Assembly: GCA_030323885.1 (NCBI GenBank)
Contig: CM059186.1
Location: 27,079,005 to 27,143,004, forward strand
DNA length: 64,000 nt
DNA from: Branchipolynoe longqiensis
Taxonomy: Eukaryota > Annelida > Polychaeta > Phyllodocida > Polynoidae
Direction: 5' to 3'
Every line of letters begins with the position of its first letter. Within the stretch, counting starts at the first letter, position 1. The position numbers and the translations under genes were made by a program. Below the pieces are notes generated by a model. It was not told the DNA's origin. It saw nothing but the letters and a program-made list of their open reading frames with translations, and ran no database searches. Below are positions 30,077-40,099 of the stretch, piece by piece.

Positions 30077-31190
30077 GTAATAAGCTTGACACGCGTGCTG
30101 CACTATTTTCAGCTGCACCTGCTATCTCTGCTTTTGAACAGAAGTAATTATATATATATGGGTATTTTCATTGTAAATGGGGCCAATGTGTGACATGAGG
30201 GTTAACAATTTATATTGTGTATTTCCCTTTGTTTTTCACTCAGTAGCCAACTCTTGTCCATATGTATAATAGTAATGTGAAGGAAATGATAGTTGAGGTT
30301 AGTCTCTTGTCAGAATAATACAAATTAATGGAGTAGCCAGCCCCAAGTGTGGATGTAACATATGATTGATTGATAACAAAAATTATTTCCAACAATTTAT
30401 TTCATGAAACAATTAATTTGTATGCTATGACTGCCTAATTATGCAACTGGACTATGAAGAAATATGTACAGGGAAGTTATATTCTTCTCAATTTTGAGTT
30501 GTGGACGTAACATAATAGAAGTGGACACCAAAAAAAGTAGCAGACTTTAACTTCAATTTTTAGTTCATAAAGCTTTGTAGAAAAATTATATTACTAGCCA
30601 TGGTACTAGAAGATAGCTTTACACATGCAACAATGGCAACTGATTTTTTTACTGAAGCTCTGGTATTCCCAGGATAACATATTTCCTAATTTAACAAGGA
30701 TGGGACAAGCAAGGGACACGACAGTTACGTCCACAACCAGTTTAATCACCATGGAATATTAGATATAAAATATATTTCATATGTATGCAAAACGAACATT
30801 TATTTCAAGTAAGAGTCTCCTTATATTATTTCATTGACTAACACTAGTAACAGCTAATATTCTATGCAAAATAAAGGTCTGGTAGGCTGTAGAAACGTCC
30901 ACATTCTCCATGTAACAAATTCATATATATATATATGTGCTATATAATTCTTTATGTCAATATAAATAAAGAATAATCCTAACGCTTTCAGTGCTCCTTC
31001 TGGGCAACTCTCGCTTCCCACACCCCTTATTCTCAGCAGCCCCCCCCCCCCCCTGTAACCGGGCACTCTCTGCTTCCCCTTTCCTGGGAACCGACTCCAA
31101 CGATCTCCCAGCTCTCACTACAGAATTGAAAATAATTATATACATATAAAATAATTTTCAATTCTGTTCAATAACAGAAATATATATAGG
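30077..31190. other. Intron sequence, no gene
   Basis: AT-rich. A C(13)-type homopolymer lies at about 31040-31053. No repeat family recognised apart from the TA runs near 30925 and 31140. Confidence 0.5.
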
Positions 31191-31194
31191 CCCT

Positions 31195-31534
31195 ACTATG
31201 GCCGAATGAGTTGAGTGTCCGTCTCCTGTTTTGGTAGATCATGGGATTCAAAACCACGGGTTCGAACCCTGGTAGAATTAAACCAATGAACTAAAAAGTG
31301 ATACTTGTCGTGTCCTAGCCAGCTGCTCGGCATTATTAGGATAGGGCAAGCACTGGTTGGCCCAATGTCAGATTAATGTGACTGAGTTGGAGATCAGCTC
31401 ACGGTGCTGGCAGCATGGTCTCCCAGTGAGGCAGCACTACAAATTCGCCATGAGTGCGCACTATCATAAGTCGGTACACATCCTGATATAACCTTAGATG
31501 TTCCCAGGACGTAAAACTCCAACAACCAACCAAC

Positions 31535-31537
<3 letters not shown>
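31195..31537 (+). mobile_element. SINE, head type 2
   Basis: gccgaatgagttgagtgtcc, variable arm with gggttcgaaccctggtagaa, body, then ttcccaggacgtaaaactcc and aaccaacc. The (TA)n at 31543-31573 adjoins its tail. Confidence 0.85.
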
Positions 31538-31581
<44 letters not shown>

Positions 31582-31613
31582 CAGTTGTTCATTTATTTAT
31601 TGGTTTATTCCAG

Positions 31614-31850
31614 TATATCCAAGTTCCTGACGGCATTGACTCAGCTGCTAGGTTGCCCAGTATACGGAGTCCGTGAGCTGGCAGCTGTTTCCCTCGCTAG
31701 CCTTACACCACGTGACCAGCGTCTGTCCAGACTGCAACAGGTGCTGGCGCAACTTCCGGTCGACGCTTCCCATGTTCCACAACACAACCGGCTTCACGGC
31801 GACGTGGTCCTGTGTAGCATTCTACTGCGAAGCCTCACCCTCAGCTATGT
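31614..31850 (+). CDS. THADA: THADA exon n
   Basis: Reads ISKFLTALTQLLGCPVYGVR, ELAAVSLASLTP, then HNRLHGDVVLCSILLRSLT, matching the THADA 'C..S.VY..RE.AA.ALV' and 'QN..HG.LLQ' blocks. Of several GT dinucleotides, GTATGT at 31851 is chosen because it is the strongest and gives phase 2, which the next exon needs. A TTAA-ended MITE starts ten bases into the intron. Confidence 0.92.
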
Positions 31851-31860
31851 GTATGTGTGC

Positions 31861-32204
31861 TTAAATTCCATAGTCCGATGATTTTGAGTTTCTGACATTT
31901 TCTGAGATAAATACGTTAGGTTGATCGTCATATTGTAACTTTATTTAGCTTGAGGTAACTTTTATTTTACATGGCTCATTTTCTTCAGATATTTGAAATG
32001 CAAACATGGAAAATTAATTTGGGCAAACTTGCCACCATAGCCTTCTGCAGTAACAGGTTCTATTCAATTACCTCACTATTCCCTCCCCGTGGTGACAAAT
32101 GTTTAATAAGTGAACCAGTATCTAAGTTAGATATGTAGAATCAAATTGAGATAATTGTTTTGGTTTTGAAAATTTGATGTTTTCATTGGACTATTCAGCT
32201 TTAA
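31861..32204 (+). mobile_element. TTAA-MITE, full length, at a splice donor
   Basis: ttaaattccatagtccgatg to attcagctttaa, starting ten bases into the intron after exon n. A second, truncated copy starts in the same TTAA (32201) and runs to about 32290. Confidence 0.78.
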
Positions 32205-32340
32205 AGTTTCATAGTCCGATGGTTTTGAGTTTTGCCATATATTTTTTTCCTAAATAGCTTTGCAGTACACCTGATTGGTATATAGGGGGGGGGGGATTAT
32301 TCATCTGAATAATTCAGGTGTCTGCCTCTGTTTTACAGTG

Positions 32341-32684
32341 ACCAGACGGGATGGCCGAATGAGTTGAGCGCCGGTGTCTCATATTAGTAGATCGTGGGAT
32401 TCGAACCCACGGGTTCGAACCCTGATCAAGTCAAACCAATGACTTACAAATTTATTCTTGTCGCTTCCTAACCGGCCGCTCGGCATTATTAGAAAAGAGG
32501 GCAAGGACTGGCTGGCTCAGTGTCAGGATAATGTGACTGAGTGGGATATCAGGTCATGGTGCTGGCGGTCTGGCCTCCCGGTGGGGCAGCACTAGAAAAT
32601 CGCCATGAATGCGCACTGTCACAAGTCGGTACCCGTCCTGATGACCTTAGATGTTGCCAGGACCTAAAACTCCAACAACCAACC
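32341..32684 (+). mobile_element. SINE, head type 2
   Basis: accagacgggatggccgaat, cgggttcgaaccctgatcaa, body and tail; ends about 75 bases before the exon at 32762. Confidence 0.87.
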
Positions 32685-32761
32685 TGTTTTACAGTTCACC
32701 TGATGCGAATGTAGGGAGCATTATTTATTCATCTAAATCCATGTCTATATCTGTTTTCCAG

Positions 32762-32996
32762 TACACCTGACGGGGGTCTAAGCCTAAGGGCAGTGTTGTC
32801 GCTTCTCGTTGAGAAGCTGTGGCTTGCCTCGGTGTCCAGTTGCCTGGTTCGGGCCCGGTACCTGACCATGCTTCTACAGGTGTTGCGGCTGTCACATCTA
32901 CGTGGGGATAATCGCACGCCAGACGCCATCGCCACATGTCTCCGACAGCAGATGCACGTGCTGCTACACACGGAGAATGCGCCCCTTGAGGAGAAG
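32762..32996 (+). CDS. THADA: THADA exon o
   Basis: Reads TPDGGLSLRAVLSLLVEKLW, LASVSSCLVRARYLTMLLQV, and ends HTENAPLEEK. 'KLWL......CL..R..YL..L' matches THADA. Acceptor TTTTCCAG, donor GAGAAG|GTAAGT. The donor motif seeds the 45-base array that follows. Confidence 0.9.
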
Positions 32997-33780
32997 GTAA
33001 GTTATCCTGTTTAGTTAGGATATGTGTCCAGTAGTGAGCAGGTAAGTTATCCTGCTTACTTAGGATATGTGTCCAGTAGTGAGAAGGCAAGTTATCCTGT
33101 TTGTTTAGGATATGTGCCCAGTAGTGAGAAGGTAAGTTATCCTGTTTACTTAGGATGTATGTCCAGTAGTGAGAAGGTAAACTATCCTGTTCACTTAGGA
33201 TATATGTCCGAGAAGGTAAGTTATCCTGTTTACTTACGATATGTGTCCAGTAGTGAGAAGGTAAGTTATCCTGTTTACTTAGGATGTGTGTCCAGTAGTG
33301 AGAAGGTAAACTATCCTGTTTACTTAGGATATATGTCCGAGAAGGTAAGTTAGGCCTATCCTGTTTACTTACGATAAGTGTCCAGTAGTGAGAAGGCAAG
33401 TTATTCTGTTTACTTTAGGATATATGTTCAGTAGTGAGAAGGTAAGCTATATTGCTTGTTTAGGATATGTGTCAAGTAATGGCAAGTTATCCTATTTACT
33501 CAGGATATGTGTCCAGTAGTGAGAAGGCAAGTTATCCTGTATGTTTAGGATATGTGCCCAGTAGTGAGAAGGTAAGTTATCCTGTTTACTTAGGTTATGT
33601 GTCCAGTAGTGAGAAGGCAAGTTATCCTGTTTGTTTAGGATATGTGTCAGGCAGTGAGAAGGCAAGTTATCCAGTTTGTTTAGGATATGTGTCAAGTAGT
33701 GAGAAGGTAAGTTATCTTGTTTACTTAGGATATGTGTCAAGTAGTGAGAAGGTAAGTTATCCTGTTTGTTTAGGATCACC
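32985..33780 (+). repeat. Minisatellite of 45-base unit, donor-anchored
   Basis: About eighteen units of gagaaggtaagttatcctgt, ttacttaggatatgtgtcca, gtagt. The first unit straddles the exon end: GAGAAG|GTAAGT is the real donor, and it is re-copied as GTAAGT or GCAAGT in most units. Because 45 is a multiple of three, long open frames appear on both strands; these are artefacts. Confidence 0.95.
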
Positions 33781-34258
33781 CCACCCTCTGGCTTCAACCC
33801 ATGTGAAATCACTCTGCCCTCTGACTTCATTCAATCCATTTGAAATCCCTCTGGATTCAACCCGTGGGAGATCACTCCACCCTTTGACTTCCACCTGTGT
33901 GAAATCACTCCATCCACGACTTCAACCCGTGTGAAATCACTGCGCCCTCTGACTTCATTCAACCCATGTGAAATCACTCTGGATTGTGGATTCAACCAGT
34001 GTGAGATCACTCCACCCTCTGACTTCAACCTGTGTGAAATCACTCCATCCACGACTTCAACCCGTGTGAAATCACTGCGCCCTCTGACTTCATTCAACCC
34101 ATGTGAAATCACTCTGGATTGTGGATTCAACCCTGGAGATCACTCCACCCTCTGACTTCAACCTGTGTGAAATCACTCCATCCACGACTTCAACCCGTGT
34201 GAAATCACTGCGCCCTCTGACTTCATTCAACCCATGTGAAATCACTCTGCCCTCCCAC
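33781..34258 (+). repeat. Second minisatellite, ~32-base monomer in ~125-base higher-order units
   Basis: Monomer cttcaaccygtgtgaaatca, ctcyrccctctga. Higher-order blocks alternate with gattgtggattcaacc; three blocks are nearly identical. It abuts the 45-base array directly and the pair fills almost all of the intron. Confidence 0.9.
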
Positions 34259-34302
34259 TTCATATGCATGTATAATCGTCTTTTCCGCATATAATGTTGC
34301 AG

Positions 34303-34503
34303 GTAGGCTGGGACCAGGTAGTGAAGCCGCTGGTCACGTGGTACCTGTCCGAAGGGGCGGAACCAGGAGGAAGTGGCTTCGTGACCTGTGTCAAGCAGTG
34401 CCTCGCCTGCCTGGACTCTGACGTCATCTTGACCACCCTGGAGGCTGTATCCGACCGGGTCAGCAACTCGCCGCTACCCGAGAGTACTTGGGCTCAGACA
34501 CAA
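34303..34503 (+). CDS. THADA: THADA exon p
   Basis: 67 codons, phase 0 on both sides. Reads VGWDQVVKPLVTWYLSEGA, FVTCVKQCLACLDSDVILTT and LEAVSDRVSN. Acceptor TGTTGCAG, donor CAA|GTAAGC. The upstream intron is entirely tandem repeats. Confidence 0.85.
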
Positions 34504-34565
34504 GTAAGCAATTGTTGTAGAGAACATTTTCCACCACCTGGCGACAGTGGAATGAACTAATCTTT

Positions 34566-34890
34566 AGGGATGAAAGATCTCCGCGATTCCGCTGATTTCC
34601 GGGATTTTTCAATCCCGCAGCACCATCAGCGTAGATCTATACTAATATGTGGTGCAGACGCCACAGCACTATCAGCGTATACCACTAATAAATGCTCCAA
34701 ACGCCGCAGCACTACCAGCGTATACTACTAGTACCATTATACATGCTTCAAACGGTGCAGCACTATCAGCGTATACCAATATATATGAAACCCAACTTCG
34801 GAAATTTTCCGCGATTCCCTGACAGTGTTAAGCCTATGGGAGAATATCAGCAGTTCCGCTTTTTTTCCCGGAGATCACTTTCATCCCTGA
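34566..34890. mobile_element. MITE with agggatgaaag inverted ends
   Basis: agggatgaaagatctccgcg left, ccggagatcactttcatccc right. The centre has short repeats of cagcactatcagcgtata. Related pieces at about 18550, 40168-40245 and 63575. Confidence 0.7.
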
Positions 34891-34891
34891 A

Positions 34892-35181
34892 TCTTATGGG
34901 TAAGACACCTGAACTACACTACATTGAGAGGCACTCAAAAGCAAGACTGGCCTGAGTAAAATTACACAGACATGATACGGGTTACCCATTTCTGATACAG
35001 ATTTCGGTATTATTTTTAGTGATATGGCCATACTCCATTTTGATACTGATCTTTAGTTAAATTTATGGAAATAAAAATGTGTAACCACATTATTCCCTTG
35101 TATGCATTCCACAACAGTACAGTATAATGGAACTGATGTTCAGCCACAGTGATGAATGTTGTATGTGAATCCACTGAATGT
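34892..35181. other. Intron sequence, no gene
   Basis: AT-rich; nothing recognised before the DIRS-derived insertion. Confidence 0.4.
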
Positions 35182-35231
35182 AATGTAGCGGCACCAGTGT
35201 CATAGGCTGCTGTCGTCCTCCCCAAAACCTG
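35182..35231. repeat. Flanking direct repeat, left copy
   Basis: Identical to 36900-36949 over 50 bases; encodes the last residues (GFGEDDSSL, stop) of the minus-strand proline-rich ORF. Confidence 0.92.
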
Positions 35232-35452
35232 ATGAAGGCGGTGTCGTGAGGGTCGGCGGCTGCGCTGTCTGGGGAGGGTCCCTCGTGGGGCTGGGCTGTG
35301 TCTGAGGTGTGAGGTGCGAGGTGATGATCCCCAGCTCGGTCTGGACGGCGTTTCGATCGGTGGTCCCTGAGGGGTTGTCAGTGGAGGTCACAGGGCTGTC
35401 GGCAGTGGTGTGGGTGAGGCGCCGGGGAGGGCCGGCCGGGGGGGGGCGCGGA

Positions 35453-36591
35453 TCAAAAATCCGCCGAGGCGGCCGGGGTCTGGCGCTCACGGGCTTGCTT
35501 GGTGAGGCATCCGGCCTCGCTGTGCATGGTTAGTATGCGCCGTACGTTGGCGCAATAGGCGCACACGTGCCGGTGCCTCTCTCCCCCCTCGCCGTGGGCC
35601 TCCCCGATGGGGGCCCGATCGCACGAGGCGGGCTCGCGGTTCCAGGCGGGGCAGGGGGCCCCGTGAGTGTGCCTATCGTAGGCGGTGCGGGTGTCGACTT
35701 GGGGCCGGGGCAGGTGTGCGCCTCGGGCCCAATCCTCGCCTCGGGGAGCTGGTGTTGCCGGGGCGGCGGGCGTGGTGAGGGAGTCCATCCTCAGGGTGTT
35801 GAGGGCCACCGGGTCATGCCATCCGTGGGGAAGTCTCCCGTCCGCTATCCAAGTGAAGATGGCCTCGGAATAGCGGCGGACGGTAGGCCACGGATGCACC
35901 AGGATGTCCCTCATCACGGTGAGGTGGTGGTGGTGTAGGCCCTGGACGGAGTGCGCGGGGAAGGCTGGATGGCTGGCGAGGGTGAGGAGGGCGAGGTTGT
36001 ATTCGTCCCTGGTTGCCTCCCCCCTCCTCACCGGCTTCCGTTCGGGACCCCTCTCCACGAGGTCCGAGGGGAAAATGTAGCCCGAGGGAATGCCTTGGCG
36101 CCTGGCGGTGCGGTGCGCCTCGGCGGAAGCGAGGATGTCGCGGACGGCGTCGGCCGCGGATGCTGGGGTGTGCTCCTCGGCGACGTCCTGGAGGTAGGCG
36201 GGGGGGGAGCGGGCCCGCCTCGGGCGGCGAGGCGGTCGTACTGTTGATAGTGGGGGTGGGCTGCCCCGGGCAGAGTCGCTTGAGGTGGCGGCGGGGGCCG
36301 GGCCCCGGCGGCGGCCCGCGCCCGAGGAGCTGGGGCGGGCGGCGTGGTGTACGCCGCCTGCAGTTGCTCCGGTGCTCCTCGGGCTCCCCCCGACTCGAGG
36401 GCGTCCATGCGCGTAGTGAGGTGCTGCAGGGCCTCGAGAATGAGGGCTGTGTCGGCGCCCGAGGTCGCCGAGGGGAAAGCCGGGGCCGGAGGTGTTGAGG
36501 TGTCCCCGGGCGAGCCCGAGGAGGGTCCCGGCATGGCCAGGGCGGTCGCCCGGGAGCTCTTGCGGCCTCTTCCCTTTCCGTGTCCGGGCAT
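35453..36591 (-). CDS. Gag-like protein, frame broken at a G8 tract
   Basis: Starts MPGHGKGRGRKSS (Met at 36589-36591), helix LEALQHLTTRMDALES, proline/alanine linker. Past the run of eight G at 36200-36207 the frame shifts by one and continues AYLQDVAEEHTPASAADAVR, then EAIFTWIADGRLPHGWHD and a C/H cluster (CPAWN, HVCAYC). The second half is homologous to 10524-11255. A one-base change in the homopolymer would restore one frame. Confidence 0.65.
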
Positions 36592-36899
36592 GGTGTAGGA
36601 GCCTGAGGCGGGGCAGCGGTCCGAGGTGAAGCAGCGGTGATGAAGAGCCAGACAGGAAAAAGGCAGAGCGTGGAGGACGGCTGGAAGGCGAATGACTGAG
36701 GGAGGCCGGCGGGCGGCCTTATAAGGGAGGGCAGGAGGGCGGATGACAGGTGAGGTGCGAAAGCAAGGCGGGGGGAGGGGGGAGGAAGAAAGCTGAGAGG
36801 CGGACGTCGCGCGAGGTGAGAATGCTGCGCGACGACCGGGGAGGGGGGGGAGGGTCTCTTCGTCTCCTCGCATCAAGCGTAATGCTTCGCATTACGACC

Positions 36900-36949
36900 A
36901 ATGTAGCGGCACCAGTGTCATAGGCTGCTGTCGTCCTCCCCAAAACCTG
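36900..36949. repeat. Flanking direct repeat, right copy
   Basis: Identical to 35182-35231; upstream of the gag ORF on the minus strand. Confidence 0.92.
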
Positions 36950-37590
36950 GCTCTCCCGCAGACACACCAGATTAACAAGGACGAGTAGGCCTATGTATGC
37001 TTCAGACGTTTATTATCGTTCCGCCCACCGCAGCGTCCACATTCTAGTGACCCGCCCCCTGACCAGCCAGGTCCCATGTCACCTCCTTTGGGGGGTGGGG
37101 GTGGGGGTGGGGGGAGTACGCTAGCCGCATGCAGTAGCGGGCAGTCCATTCAGGGCGCTGCCCGGCGGCTAGCGTACCGCCACCTGGCGCAGTAGAACTA
37201 CATCAGTCGGCGGAGTAGTCCCTGCAGTCACCGCATGGTGGTGGAGTGCATGTACAGGCTACTACACATATAATGTTTGAGTAATAAAATTATATAATTC
37301 TATTCACATTTTGTGTATGGTATGCAGGACATATGTATATGAATTATTGTGTGATACAGATTCATACAGGATTTTAGGTGAAAAATACAGATTGCCATCC
37401 AAAAGATGTGGCAGGTCTGATTATAGCAAAATTGATTAGAAACACCAGATATGGTAGCTGATTTTATAAAGACGGATTCATATATATATATATATATATA
37501 TATCCATGATTTTGTATCAATTTCAAGTTAACACATTTGATACCTGCATTTAGAACTAGGAAAGTCTAGATTTAGGTCTAGAGTTACCTA
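36950..37590. other. Intron sequence with GC-rich patch and (TA)n
   Basis: 37085-37150 is G-rich and contains an inverted pair acgctagccgc / gcggctagcgt; (TA)n at 37480-37503. No coding potential seen. The GC-rich part may still belong to the DIRS-derived element. Confidence 0.4.
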
Positions 37591-37591
37591 A

Positions 37592-37660
37592 CTGGACTCA
37601 GTGGTCGAATCGGTAAGAACTCAGGCTTCCCGTGTGGAATGTTGGGGTTTCGAACCCAAG
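37592..37660 (+). mobile_element. SINE head type 1 fragment
   Basis: ggactcagtggtcgaatcgg ... ggtttcgaaccc, the tRNA-like part only, directly followed by a MITE. Confidence 0.65.
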
Positions 37661-37940
37661 GGCCTGGAAAGTCTTGAAAAGTCTTGAACTGTATGTGCCC
37701 CATTTCAAGGACTTGAAAAGCCTTGAATTTAACCTATTTTGGGTAATTAGTCTTGAAAAGCCTTGAATTCCATGAAGCTGTCCCCACTGATCTAAATTAG
37801 TCTGAAATCGCCATTCAGCATAAGATAATCTAACATACCTACACACAATAAAACGCCAATACTCGTCTGAATTCCTATCGAAAAGGGCCTTGAAAAGCCT
37901 TGAAATAGCCTTGAATTCCATATCTTCACATGTGTCCTGG
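37661..37940 (+). mobile_element. CAGGGTCC-family MITE, next to an acceptor
   Basis: gggcctggaaagtcttgaaa to catatcttcacatgtgtcct; its right end runs into the pyrimidine tract of the exon at 37960. Confidence 0.65.
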
Positions 37941-37959
37941 TTCCTTGTTGTCACACTAG

Positions 37960-38189
37960 GTGGCGGTGGGTCGGGTGGCCCTGGCGGCCAGGCACTGTTC
38001 TGTCGATGCAGTCGCCCTGGAGTTACTCGCGAGCACCGGAAGTCGCCTGGAGGACCTGGGCGTCGATCCAGACGCCACATGGGCGCTGCTCGTTGAGCTG
38101 ATCAGGCGGGAGAAGAACAGTCGGCGGGCTGGCCCAGCCCTGCTCCTTACCGCCACACTGATTGCCACCGACGTGCACAACTACTCCAG
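37960..38189 (+). CDS. THADA: THADA exon q
   Basis: Reads VAVGRVALAARHCSVDAVAL, ELLASTGSRLEDL, then WALLVELIRREKN and GPALLLTATLIATDVHNYS. Acceptor TCACACTAG, donor AG|GTAATA, phase 2. Strong GC and CTG bias as in the neighbouring exons. A MITE of the CAGGGTCC family ends about 20 bases upstream. Confidence 0.85.
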
Positions 38190-38216
38190 GTAATAGATGC
38201 CAAAGCGAAGATTCCA

Positions 38217-38436
38217 TTAACCCTTTGGGGATGGGAGCGGCTGGAAGTTCTACATGCTCCTGGTGCGCCTGTTTTTGAATTGCTTTTCTAGATATGTTTT
38301 CCTGATAATTCGTAAATCATATCAGAAATATAGTGCTACCCGATTGCAGGTGCATTCAGGCGTGCCGGTCTGTAGATACACAAAACTTCTTGGTACTGCT
38401 GGGCACTGCTGGGCACACCTGGCCCCAAAGGGTTAA
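38217..38436. mobile_element. PiggyBac-style MITE (TTAA + CCCTTTGGGG ends)
   Basis: ttaaccctttgggg at the left and ccccaaagggttaa at the right, 220 bp. TTAA with CCCTTT ends is the piggyBac pattern. Lies 27 bases after an exon donor. Confidence 0.75.
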
Positions 38437-38566
38437 TGCATAAATTTGTGTTTTTTCCCTAGGAACATTAGTTGATTAATCGGGGTGAAATTTCAAACGC
38501 TGCCAATTGATCTTCCTCATTCCACTACTCCTGGCCCTATCCTAGTAATGTGAAACGCCAGACTAC

Positions 38567-38907
38567 ACGACCGGATGCGGTGGCTGAAGCGGTAGAGCGC
38601 AGGCCTCCCGTGCGAGAGATTGGGAGTTTGATTCCCAATCGAGTGAAACCACTGACTTAGAAAATTAATACTTGTCACTTCCTAGCTTGGCGCCCAGCAT
38701 TAATAGGATAGGGCAACGACTGATTAGCCCAGTGTCAGGATAAAGTGACTGAGTGGGATATCGGTTCATGGTGCTGGCGGCCAGATTTCCCAGTGGGGCA
38801 GCACTATGAAGTCGCCATGAATGCACACTGTCACAAGTCAGTACCCGTCCTGATATGACCTTAGATGTTGCCAGGACGTAAGATTCCGACAACCAACCAA
38901 CCAACCA
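38567..38907 (+). mobile_element. SINE, head type 1, full length
   Basis: gcggtggctgaagcggtaga, gtgcgagagattgggagttt, body, then gacgtaagattccgacaacc. Confidence 0.87.
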
Positions 38908-39192
38908 TGGCCATGTTTATACCAGACCACAGCAAAATGACGGGTCGTCAGGCGACCAGCCCTCCCTACAGAGTATTTAAGCACACGTGACCAGCACTCG
39001 TCATCTCGGGGGGGGGGGGGGGTCGGGGGAGGGGTAAATGTCTGTACTGACCCTGCAGTATTTGCATCTTCTTTATTTTAACTTTGTTCTGACTCCACTT
39101 TGTGGCTTGACAAGGCATTTTACTATAAGTTTTCTCATCTCCATGTCATTTCCATTTCAAGTAGATGCTAATCTAGATGCAGTCCGATTAGG

Positions 39193-39530
39193 TTAAAGTT
39201 CCATAGTGCAATGGTTTTAAATTTCTGTCATTTCTTTTAGATAAATATATTTGCTTGGTTGTGATAATCTATCCTACTTATCTTATAAAGTAACGTATTT
39301 TAAATGGCTAACTTTTGAGATATTTGTGTTAACATGCAGAATTAATTTTTGCAAACAGGAAAATAATCTTGCTCCATAGGTTTTAGCAGTAAAACGTTCT
39401 ATATTAAAATGACTCAATATTGCCTTCTGTGCAGCAAAAATGCTTAATAAGTACACCAGTATCCAAGTTGTAGGGTCAAATCTAGATCAATGTTTTGGTT
39501 TTGAAGAGTTGATGCTTTCATCACACAATC
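39193..39530 (+). mobile_element. TTAA-MITE, right end overwritten
   Basis: ttaaagttccatagtgcaat at the left; the right end (gctttcatcacacaatcagg) leads straight into a CAGGGTCC MITE. Confidence 0.65.
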
Positions 39531-39536
39531 AGGATT

Positions 39537-39830
39537 CATACGGGGGCTGGAAAGTCTTGAAAAGTCTTGAATTTCATTTGCCCCATTTCAAGGCCTTGAA
39601 AAACCTTGAATTTAACCTATTGTGGGTAATTAGTCTTGAAAAGCCTTGAATTCCATTAACGGTCCCTGCTGATCTATATTAGTCCATAAGTGCCATTCCC
39701 CATTGTTGTTTTTTCCGCTGAAATCCAAATGAAAATAGTCTTGAATTTCTATCAAAAACAGCCTAGAAAATCCTTGAAATAGCCTTGAATTCCATATCTT
39801 CTCATGTGTTTGGACCCTGCACAATGCAGC
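39537..39830 (+). mobile_element. CAGGGTCC-family MITE
   Basis: tacgggggctggaaagtctt to ttctcatgtgtttggaccct; nearly full length. Confidence 0.68.
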
Positions 39831-39931
39831 TATAAGCTTATCAAATAAAACTTTTTGATATATCCTCCATGAGAGATGGCTGTTGTTGTACTTGGTAACT
39901 ACCTATGAAGCCTCGTTGTTGTTGCCTACAG

Positions 39932-40099
39932 CCGTCGACTGGACGCTTGGGGAGAGCTGCTCACCGGATGCTGCGCACCAGAGAATGCGCAGTGGCTGCA
40001 CTTACACACCGCAAAGGCACTCACCACACTGGCACCGAATATCGCCATCTACCTGCACCAGAGCAAGTCGAACGCGGCTCTGAATGTTCTCACTCTGAG
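39932..40099 (+). CDS. THADA: THADA exon r
   Basis: Completes a Ser codon and reads RRLDAWGELLTGCCAPENAQ, WLHLHTAKALTTLAPNIAIY and LHQSKSNAALNVLTL. Acceptor TTGCCTACAG, donor AG|GTAACA, phase 2 in and out. Confidence 0.83.

Larger units (their letters stand above)
35182..36949 (-). mobile_element. Gag-only, direct-repeat-flanked derivative of a DIRS-order element
   Basis: A 50-base repeat (aatgtagcggcaccagtgtc ... ccccaaaacctg) is present identically at 35182-35231 and 36900-36949. Between them, on the minus strand, are a TATA-like tataagg (36719), a gag-like ORF and a proline-rich ORF that stops inside the left repeat. There is no RT, RNase H or recombinase. GC content is very high. A near-palindrome cgtaatgcttcgcattacg (36878-36896) lies just inside the right repeat. 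Confidence 0.75.
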
